Assembly: GCA_017543645.1 (NCBI GenBank)
Contig: JAFYFR010000043.1
Coordinates: 1 to 10,898, forward strand
Direction of reading: 5' to 3'
From: Bacteroidales bacterium
GTDB taxonomy: Bacteria; Bacteroidota; Bacteroidia; Bacteroidales; UBA3824
DNA: 10,898 nt
Positions within the stretch are counted from its first letter, which is position 1. Each line of letters starts with the position of its first letter. A program made the translations under genes and the position numbers. Shown here piece after piece: positions 6,501 to 10,898 of the stretch. The notes below the pieces were generated by a model that saw only the letters and a list, made by a program, of their open reading frames with translations, did not search any database and was not told the origin of the DNA.

Positions 6501-7475
6501 TTATTTGTTTCTGTTAATAACATAATCGGCAAGTTTAATGAGCGCGGCTTTGGCATCGGAGTCGGGAAACGTGTCGAGAATCTGTAACGCCTCGGCTTTC
6601 AGCTCCTCCATCTTTTTTACGGAATAATCCACGCCGCCGTTTCGCAAGACATATTCCACTATTGTGTTGGTGTCTTCCTTTGACTTCTGTTTTTTGCGGA
6701 AAATCCTTTTGATTTTGCGTTTTTGATGGTCTTCGTCTTTCTGAAGCGCGTAAATTACTGGCAGTGTGAGCTTCCGTTCCTGAATGTCGTTGAATTTCGG
6801 CTTTCCTATCGCGCCGGTTTTCTGATAGTCGAAAAGGTCGTCTTTGATTTGGAACGCCAGACCGATTTTTGTGCCGAAAAGCTTCATCTTGTCTACCGTT
6901 TCTTGGTTGGCGCCTGCCGATTGAGCACCAGTGGCGGCGCAGGCGGCGATGAGAGTGGCGGTTTTTTTGCGGATTACCTCAAAGTACGATTCTTCGGTGA
7001 TGTCCATCCTGCGGGCGTGCTCCAGCTGGTCGAGTTCGCCTTCCGCCATCTCTTTCACGGCTTCGGAAACTATCTTCAGCAGGATGAACTCTTGGTTTTC
7101 CAAGCTCATGAGCAATCCTTTGGCAAGGAAAAAGTCGCCGAGGAGTATCGCTATCTTGGCTTTGTACAATGCAAAAATCGAGAAAAGCCCTCTGCGGTAG
7201 AACGATTCGTCCACCACGTCGTCGTGAACGAGCGTGGCTGTGTGGAGCAGCTCAATAAGTGCCGCGGCTGTGTATGTCGATTGTGTAATCTGTCCCGTCA
7301 TCTTGCCGCACAGAAATACTATTATCGGACGCAGCTGCTTGCCTTTGGTCTTGAGCGCGTATTTTACCACAAGGTTGAGCTTTAGGCTGTCGGATTTCAT
7401 ATTCTGCTCGAAATACGGCTTAAATGCTTTCAACTCTTGGTTGATAGGTGATTTTATTTCGTCTAAAACTGACAT
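6501..7475 (-). CDS. Polyprenyl (all-trans long-chain) diphosphate synthase, IspB-like
   Basis: A prenyltransferase that extends farnesyl-type diphosphates with isopentenyl diphosphate; in Bacteroidota it usually supplies the menaquinone side chain. The 324 residues show GKQLRP (45-50), the first Asp-rich motif HDDVVDE (84-90), RRG (94-96), LLGDFFLAKG (111-120), GELDQ (146-150), KKTATL (170-175), the second Asp-rich motif IKDDLFDY (210-217) and the GKPKFND..E.KLTLP segment (225-239). The fifth residue before the first motif is Ala (80), a small residue usually linked to products longer than C15; exact chain length cannot be read. I chose the ATG at 7475: it fits family N-termini, whereas the 8-codon-longer version starts at a TTG (7499). 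It is the first gene of a four-gene run, 11 nt before the lipoprotein gene. Confidence 0.93.
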   Translation of the reverse strand: MSVLDEIKSPINQELKAFKPYFEQNMKSDSLKLNLVVKYALKTKGKQLRPIIVFLCGKMTGQITQSTYTAAALIELLHTATLVHDDVVDESFYRRGLFSIFALYKAKIAILLGDFFLAKGLLMSLENQEFILLKIVSEAVKEMAEGELDQLEHARRMDITEESYFEVIRKKTATLIAACAATGAQSAGANQETVDKMKLFGTKIGLAFQIKDDLFDYQKTGAIGKPKFNDIQERKLTLPVIYALQKDEDHQKRKIKRIFRKKQKSKEDTNTIVEYVLRNGGVDYSVKKMEELKAEALQILDTFPDSDAKAALIKLADYVINRNK

Positions 7476-7496
7476 ATTCGCTTTTTCCTTTTTTTT

Positions 7497-7505
7497 CAAA
7501 AAGTA
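7497..7505 (-). promoter_or_regulatory. Possible -7 box for the polyprenyl synthetase operon
   Basis: The minus strand reads TACTTTTTG, a TAnnTTTG-like box with one extra base, ending 21 nt before the ATG at 7475. It overlaps the alternative TTG codon at 7499; if it is the promoter, the TTG cannot be the start. No -33 element is clear. This is a weak call. Confidence 0.3.
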
Positions 7506-7541
7506 AAGTTACGCATAATTACGTTTTCAAACAAAAAAAAA

Positions 7542-7549
7542 TACTTTTG
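7542..7549 (+). promoter_or_regulatory. Bacteroidota-type -7 box for the zinc-ribbon gene
   Basis: TACTTTTG is an exact match to TAnnTTTG, ending 26 nt before the ATG at 7576. It lies in the 100-nt divergent region shared with the minus-strand polyprenyl synthetase operon. No good -33 element is visible; the region upstream is A/T runs. Confidence 0.55.
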
Positions 7550-7575
7550 CACGGCGGTTATTTAAAAAAAAATTG

Positions 7576-8181
7576 ATGAAGGATATTTTTGACAGATGGT
7601 TTTCTTCTTCGGGTTCGGTTGCGGTGCCGCAAAACGGATTCGATGCCGATATGTTCCTGTCTCTTTTGAACAAAAAACTGTGTCCGCTGAATTTTACATT
7701 TGAGGAGGGTGTTTACCGAGCCACTCTGCGCAACTCGTTTTTCAGATACAAATACGATTTTGAAGTAAAGGTTAAAGACAATATTAGTTACAGCTTTGCT
7801 ATCACCAATTTTGCTGTTATATTGTTTACTGTAGTGCTTGCCGGAGCTTTTTTGTTCAGGGGTCATGTTTCCACCTATATATTCTGGAGTTTGGTATCTT
7901 TTTGTGTGATTTACTGGGCAAATTTTGTGGCAGTAAAGAATTTTTTGGTTTCGTCGTTGGAATACGCGCTCCGAGAGCCGGTTGTGGAGCAACCTGTGTT
8001 GCCTACCCACATAAGCATAACCCGTCAGAATGTGTGTCCGGCGTGTGGACAGTTCCTGACGGGTTTTGAAAACGAATGTCCCGATTGCGGAATCAACCTT
8101 GTTGGCGGCAAGGCTCAGCCGAGGCATAGCGTTAGCAATTTTAATGATTACAAACTTTGTTATTTTGTAATTAGCCGTTAG
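7576..8181 (+). CDS. Two-helix membrane protein with C-terminal zinc ribbon, function unknown
   Basis: A 201-residue protein I do not recognise as a named family. Residues 1-70 are soluble and mixed. Two hydrophobic segments follow, at about 74-94 and 100-120, separated by a short polar turn (RGHVST), so a helical hairpin with both termini on the same side, probably cytoplasmic, is likely. Residues 154-171 carry two knuckles, CPACG and CPDCG, spaced to bind one zinc as a treble-clef or rubredoxin-like ribbon. The tail (178-201) is short and polar. Start: the ATG at 7576; a TTG lies directly before it at 7573. It has its own promoter box upstream and a probable terminator at its stop, so it looks monocistronic. 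Membrane and zinc-ribbon features are visible in the sequence; the role is unknown. Confidence 0.8.
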   Translation: MKDIFDRWFSSSGSVAVPQNGFDADMFLSLLNKKLCPLNFTFEEGVYRATLRNSFFRYKYDFEVKVKDNISYSFAITNFAVILFTVVLAGAFLFRGHVSTYIFWSLVSFCVIYWANFVAVKNFLVSSLEYALREPVVEQPVLPTHISITRQNVCPACGQFLTGFENECPDCGINLVGGKAQPRHSVSNFNDYKLCYFVISR

Positions 8182-8196
8182 GGTAACGCCTTTTTT
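8174..8196 (+). terminator. Probable intrinsic terminator overlapping the zinc-ribbon gene stop
   Basis: GCCGTTA (8174-8180), loop GGG, and TAACGCC (8184-8190) form a stem with one C-C mismatch, followed by six T (8191-8196). The hairpin includes the TAG stop at 8179-8181. The stem is short and imperfect, so termination may be partial. Confidence 0.45.
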
Positions 8197-8249
8197 GTGT
8201 GTCTTAATGTTGATGACAAACCGTTATTAACACTAAAACACATACGCCA

Positions 8250-8744
8250 ATGATACATACTATCGAAATCAAAGCACGTTGCCAAAATCCCGAGCGCATC
8301 AAGGAGATACTCAAAACCGTGGACGCCAAATACCAAGGCTGCAATAACGAAACCGACTCGTATCTTAAAAACAACGGTCATATACTAAAGCTCCGCGAAT
8401 CGGGCAATGTGGTAACGATTTTTAAATATACCGAGGCTACCACCACCAACCGTCTTTACCGTCAGGTGTCGAACAGCCTTATGAAAGACCTCCTGATTAA
8501 AACCTGCGGACTTGACAAGGTGATAACCAAGCACCGCGAGATTTACATTATCGACAATGTGAAAATCAACATCGACTGCGTGGAGGGGCTCGGCAACTTT
8601 GTGGAGATTGAGGCGGAGAGCGACGACGAAAACCGCGACGCAACCCTCCAGCTCTGCAAGTTCTACCTCAGCCTGATGGGCATCAAACAGCGCGACATTA
8701 TTCCGTTCTCATACGGCGACATCGTGGAGCGCGAAGCTGTTTAG
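8250..8744 (+). CDS. CYTH-domain protein (CyaB / triphosphate tunnel family)
   Basis: A 164-residue single-domain CYTH protein. These form an eight-stranded tunnel that binds triphosphates; members act as class IV adenylate cyclase, thiamine triphosphatase or inorganic triphosphatase. Seen: N-terminal TIEIKARC (4-11), where the usual ExExK has Thr in place of the first Glu; HILKLRESG (44-52) with the Lys/Arg pair; FKY (58-60); LYRQ (69-72); KHREIYIIDNVKINIDCVEGLGNFVEIEAE (94-123), a strong family signature with acidic residues for metal binding. Many bacterial proteins annotated class IV adenylate cyclase share the xIEIKA start, so the substrate cannot be assigned. It is flanked by terminators on both sides and is probably transcribed alone. 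The plus-strand start at 8250 gives the normal family N-terminus. Confidence 0.88.
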   Translation: MIHTIEIKARCQNPERIKEILKTVDAKYQGCNNETDSYLKNNGHILKLRESGNVVTIFKYTEATTTNRLYRQVSNSLMKDLLIKTCGLDKVITKHREIYIIDNVKINIDCVEGLGNFVEIEAESDDENRDATLQLCKFYLSLMGIKQRDIIPFSYGDIVEREAV

Positions 8745-8769
8745 TACCTTTTAATCGCTATATATTACC

Positions 8770-8818
8770 AAAGAGAGAGAATATTTCGTAATTGGACGGT
8801 ATTTTCTCTCTTTTTTTT
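8770..8818 (+). terminator. Strong intrinsic terminator after the CYTH gene
   Basis: Arms 8770-8783 and 8800-8813 pair over 14 positions (13 Watson-Crick plus one G-T wobble at 8779/8804), with a 16-nt loop, and five more T follow (8814-8818). The stem is purine-rich on the left arm (AAAGAGAGAGAATA). The layout is a classic rho-independent terminator, 25 nt after the CYTH stop, though the stem is A/T-heavy. Confidence 0.75.
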
Positions 8819-8853
8819 GTACTTTTTTGATTTCTTAACCGTTAAACCATTGT

Positions 8854-8862
8854 ACACCTTAT
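8854..8862 (+). promoter_or_regulatory. Third copy of leader motif ACACCTTAT
   Basis: The same ACACCTTAT core found before the SprB-repeat gene and rdgB lies 17 nt before the ATG at 8880. Between them is another ATG (8872) whose frame ends after three codons (ATG ATA ATA TGA) and overlaps the main start. No exact TAnnTTTG box was found between the terminator and this gene; the nearest is a TACTTTTTTG run at 8820-8829 with a two-base longer spacer. Confidence 0.25.
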
Positions 8863-8879
8863 AATAATAGTATGATAAT

Positions 8880-9563
8880 ATGAAAAATTTAGCCTCATTA
8901 TTGTTGATTCTGTTTTGCTCGTTGTGGGCAAACGCTCAAAACGTGGAGGAGTACCTTACTTTCGGAGAGAACGCCGATGATCAGGATACCGATTTCCTCG
9001 GATTCTGCCTTTTGCCCGGCAGCAACCTCTTGGAGCGTTTTGTTGAGATTCATATCAATTCCGACGGAAGCCTCAAGTACACATTTCTTACCATGGACGG
9101 ATTTGTCAACCGTGCTGCCGGACGTGAGCGTTGCGCAGCCAACATCAAGTCTGCCAACTTTTTCAATAATTTCGGCATAAAGAATCCGGGTATTGTAGCC
9201 GACCTGTGGAAACTGCGTTACAGGGAGTATCCTTATTATAAGGAAGTCCGAGACTCTTCTGATAAGGTATCTTTGCAGGGCTGGAGCACCAACGACAATA
9301 GTAACGTTATGCCTTCGGAGGCGCAGATGGCTATTCTTAAACGTTACGGAATCAACAAAATCAGCGACTACTGCTACGGACTTATGGCGTTTATGCTACT
9401 TCACGATATGGAAGACCCCGTTTGGATCGAAAAATACAAAAACGCATCGTATGGCGGATCGGCACCACCTACCAGCAACAATGGTGTCCACATAGAGTTT
9501 GATCAAATCGGTAGCGAGAATAACGACGCAACCGACGACGAAGAAACCACTGTTATAGATTAA
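8880..9563 (+). CDS. Secreted protein of unknown family with acidic C-terminal tail
   Basis: A 227-residue protein I do not recognise. Residues 1-20 are a clear Sec signal peptide (MKNLASLLLILFCSLWANAQ, cleavage at ANA-Q or after Q20); there is no lipobox, so the product is soluble in the periplasm or released. The mature part is mixed alpha/beta in appearance, with aromatic clusters WKLRYREYPYY (110-120) and DYCYGLMAFMLL (163-174), and three cysteines (43, 85, 165). Residues about 190-227 are low-complexity: a Gly/Pro/Ser/Asn stretch followed by an acidic tail (EENN, DDEE-type, ending TTVID). That tail has no Arg/Lys cluster and does not look like a type IX sorting domain. It follows a strong terminator, so it needs its own promoter. 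Its stop overlaps that of the convergent glycosyltransferase by four bases. Function unknown. Confidence 0.75.
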   Translation: MKNLASLLLILFCSLWANAQNVEEYLTFGENADDQDTDFLGFCLLPGSNLLERFVEIHINSDGSLKYTFLTMDGFVNRAAGRERCAANIKSANFFNNFGIKNPGIVADLWKLRYREYPYYKEVRDSSDKVSLQGWSTNDNSNVMPSEAQMAILKRYGINKISDYCYGLMAFMLLHDMEDPVWIEKYKNASYGGSAPPTSNNGVHIEFDQIGSENNDATDDEETTVID

Positions 9564-10822
9564 AGCCTGCGGTAAATCTCGTTGTAGCGCATTGCCACAA
9601 TGGGTTCTGAAAAATTGGTTTCAACCCTGCGCCTTGCCTCTTGCGACATATTGATTGTGTCCGACTCGAAAAGGATGTTGATAATGGCGTGAGCCAAAAG
9701 TACTGGATTCTTTACGGGGACGAGTTTGCCGTTGATGTCGTCTTCTATCATCTGCGGTATTCCTCCAATGTTGAACGCGACGCACGGTGTACCGCATGCA
9801 AGTGCCTCCATTATGGTGTTGGGCAGGTTGTCTTCGAGCGAAGGCATCACAAACACATCGCCCGCTGAATAAAGTTTTGACAGGCTTTTGCCGTCTGAGA
9901 GATAACCGGCGTGGTGAATTTCGTAAGGAAGTTTTTTAAAAGGAGTGATGTCGCCTTTGCCAAATACAAGAATAGCTATTTCGTTGTTGTATTGAGGTTT
10001 GATATCGTGTATGTAATTCAATGATTCAAGCAGATACTTGTATCCTTTGCGCTTGTCGCTGAAATTGTCGGCACCGCAGAGAATCACTTTCTTGTTTTTG
10101 ATACCGAACTCGTTTTTTGCGTAATCCTTGTCGAATGGGCGGTAGACTTCGGTGTCGATGGTGTTAGGCACGGAGAAAATCTCGTTGTCCCGCATAAGAC
10201 CCGACTGGCGTGCAATGTCGGAGAGCCAGTTGCTGCAAGCCACATATTTAAGGCTACTGCGATCGGGAATTTCAAGCTTTTGGTTGAACACCTTGCGCGA
10301 AAGGTCGTTGCTGTGCGCTCCGTTTTTTAGGTAGATGCAGTTGCCGCACTGCTCCATATAGTTGGTGCAGCTTTTGGCGTAATGGCAGATGCCTGTGAAA
10401 TAGTGCATGTCGTGCATTGTAAACACAATTTTCTTGCCTTGCTGAATAAGCTGCCTGATGGTTTTGAGCGACACCATGCCCTGGCTCGACCAGTGTATGT
10501 TGATAACGTCGGCTTCCTTAACTAAAGGATTAGATGCAAGGTGGAAACAGCCGAAACGTCCAGTGCTTAGCTTGAAAAGGTTTTTGCGTTTTAGCCTTAA
10601 TGCAAAAAGCAGCTGAAGCCTTTCTGCCGCAAATGCCATAAAGTTTACAATCTTTTTAAATATATTAGTATTAACAGTATATACTCCCTCGGTGTTGGTA
10701 AGTTTATCTCTTACAAGCATTTTTACGTCCGTGCCGTTTTTTTTGAGAGCGTTGAACAACCTCAGGCAGGCAATTGCTGCGCCACCTTTGCGGTCGGATG
10801 TTGATATTAGGAGTACTTTCAT
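9560..10822 (-). CDS. GT4-family glycosyltransferase (WcaC-like)
   Basis: A 420-residue GT-B-fold retaining glycosyltransferase, probably cytosolic or membrane-associated and acting on exopolysaccharide, O-antigen or capsule. N-terminal half: KVLLISTSDRKGGAAIACLRL (2-22) with the glycine-rich acceptor-site loop, DVINIHW (105-111) and TMHDMHYFTGICHY (135-148). A Cys cluster (146, 152, 159, 162) follows, typical of the WcaC-type subgroup. C-terminal half: VPNTID (218-223), ILCGADN (247-253), HHAGYL (303-308) and the donor-site block PSLEDNLPNTIMEALACGTP (327-346). In that block Asp331 stands where most GT4 enzymes have the first Glu of E-x7-E, with Glu339 as the second; this DNLPNT form is usual for the subgroup. 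Length is normal. Donor and acceptor cannot be inferred. It may be the end of a polysaccharide cluster outside the window, but it has its own promoter box. Confidence 0.9.
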   Translation of the reverse strand: MKVLLISTSDRKGGAAIACLRLFNALKKNGTDVKMLVRDKLTNTEGVYTVNTNIFKKIVNFMAFAAERLQLLFALRLKRKNLFKLSTGRFGCFHLASNPLVKEADVINIHWSSQGMVSLKTIRQLIQQGKKIVFTMHDMHYFTGICHYAKSCTNYMEQCGNCIYLKNGAHSNDLSRKVFNQKLEIPDRSSLKYVACSNWLSDIARQSGLMRDNEIFSVPNTIDTEVYRPFDKDYAKNEFGIKNKKVILCGADNFSDKRKGYKYLLESLNYIHDIKPQYNNEIAILVFGKGDITPFKKLPYEIHHAGYLSDGKSLSKLYSAGDVFVMPSLEDNLPNTIMEALACGTPCVAFNIGGIPQMIEDDINGKLVPVKNPVLLAHAIINILFESDTINMSQEARRRVETNFSEPIVAMRYNEIYRRL

Positions 10823-10829
10823 CTGTTGT

Positions 10830-10848
10830 GTCGGATTTTATTTCCGAC
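10830..10848 (-). promoter_or_regulatory. Small inverted repeat in the glycosyltransferase leader
   Basis: GTCGGA (10830-10835) and TCCGAC (10843-10848) form a perfect 6-bp stem with a 7-nt T/A loop, between the -7 box and the ATG at 10822. It would sit at or near the 5' end of the transcript. It could be a 5' stabilising hairpin, an operator half-site pair, or chance. Confidence 0.3.
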
Positions 10849-10850
10849 GG

Positions 10851-10858
10851 CAAATGTA
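10851..10858 (-). promoter_or_regulatory. Bacteroidota-type -7 box for the glycosyltransferase gene
   Basis: On the minus strand the bases read TACATTTG, an exact TAnnTTTG match, ending 28 nt before the ATG. No -33 TTTG or TTG is evident in the remaining 40 nt to the window edge. The remaining bases 10859-10898 are AT-rich and show no gene. Confidence 0.55.
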
Positions 10859-10898
10859 AGTTTAAAGTGTGTTGTTTAGTTTAAGCGTAATTTAAGAT

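Noticed and set aside
6723..7385. 220-codon plus-strand open frame opposite the polyprenyl synthetase
   Set aside because: The opposite strand encodes all the prenyl synthetase motifs; this frame shows no family signature and no promoter or leader.
7476..7499. TTG start (7499) for the polyprenyl synthetase
   Set aside because: The ATG at 7475 is nearer family N-termini, and the TTG lies inside the possible -7 box.
7573..7575. TTG start just before the zinc-ribbon gene
   Set aside because: An ATG follows immediately at 7576 and is far more likely to be used.
7558..8127. Long open frame on the minus strand (189 codons) opposite the zinc-ribbon gene
   Set aside because: It is antisense to a gene with clear membrane helices and a zinc ribbon, and its composition (many Arg, His, Gln, no fold pattern) looks like a shadow frame.
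8205..8212. TAATGTTG as a -7 box for the CYTH gene
   Set aside because: It has a mismatch in the TTTG core and no -33 partner at a suitable distance; too weak to annotate.

Overview
The window reads as chromosome of a Bacteroidota bacterium, most likely of the order Bacteroidales. The grounds are a DUF4270-type lipoprotein, SprB-like repeats, TAnnTTTG-type -7 promoter boxes, AT-rich translation starts without clear Shine-Dalgarno sequences, and the gene order short GT5 protein - DUF4270 - glmS. I see no tRNA, rRNA, CRISPR array, insertion sequence or phage gene. This is mostly ordinary chromosome with some poorly described envelope genes.

Left part (1-7475, all minus strand): two probable operons. 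The upstream one, transcribed first, runs polyprenyl synthetase (7475-6501), LEA14/WHy-like lipoprotein (6489-5899), a large secreted protein with eight SprB-like repeats (5884-3287) and the RdgB/HAM1 house-cleaning NTP pyrophosphatase (3272-2700). Its gaps are only 11-14 nt. After a 150-nt AT-rich gap with its own -7 box, the second operon runs short GT5 starch-synthase-like protein (2549-1731), DUF4270 lipoprotein (1709-417) and glmS (383 to beyond the window edge).

Middle part (7476-9563, plus strand): a divergent 100-nt promoter region, then a two-helix membrane protein with a C-terminal zinc ribbon (7576-8181), a CYTH-domain protein (8250-8744) and an unrecognised secreted protein with an acidic tail (8880-9563). 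A strong intrinsic terminator separates the CYTH gene from the secreted protein, and a weaker one overlaps the stop of the zinc-ribbon gene. These three are therefore probably separate units.

Right part (9560-10822, minus strand): a GT4 glycosyltransferase of the colanic-acid WcaC-like type, converging on the secreted protein so that one TTAA provides both stop codons. Its promoter box lies at 10851-10858.

Functionally, the left side mixes envelope precursor supply (GlmS for amino sugars, polyprenyl diphosphate for quinone or lipid carrier), two lipoproteins and a repeat-rich exported protein. No complete new defence or metabolic system is visible. The points most worth following are the 76-residue repeat array with its paired cysteines and no visible T9SS sorting domain, the GT5 protein reduced to its N-terminal half, and the three poorly understood plus-strand genes.
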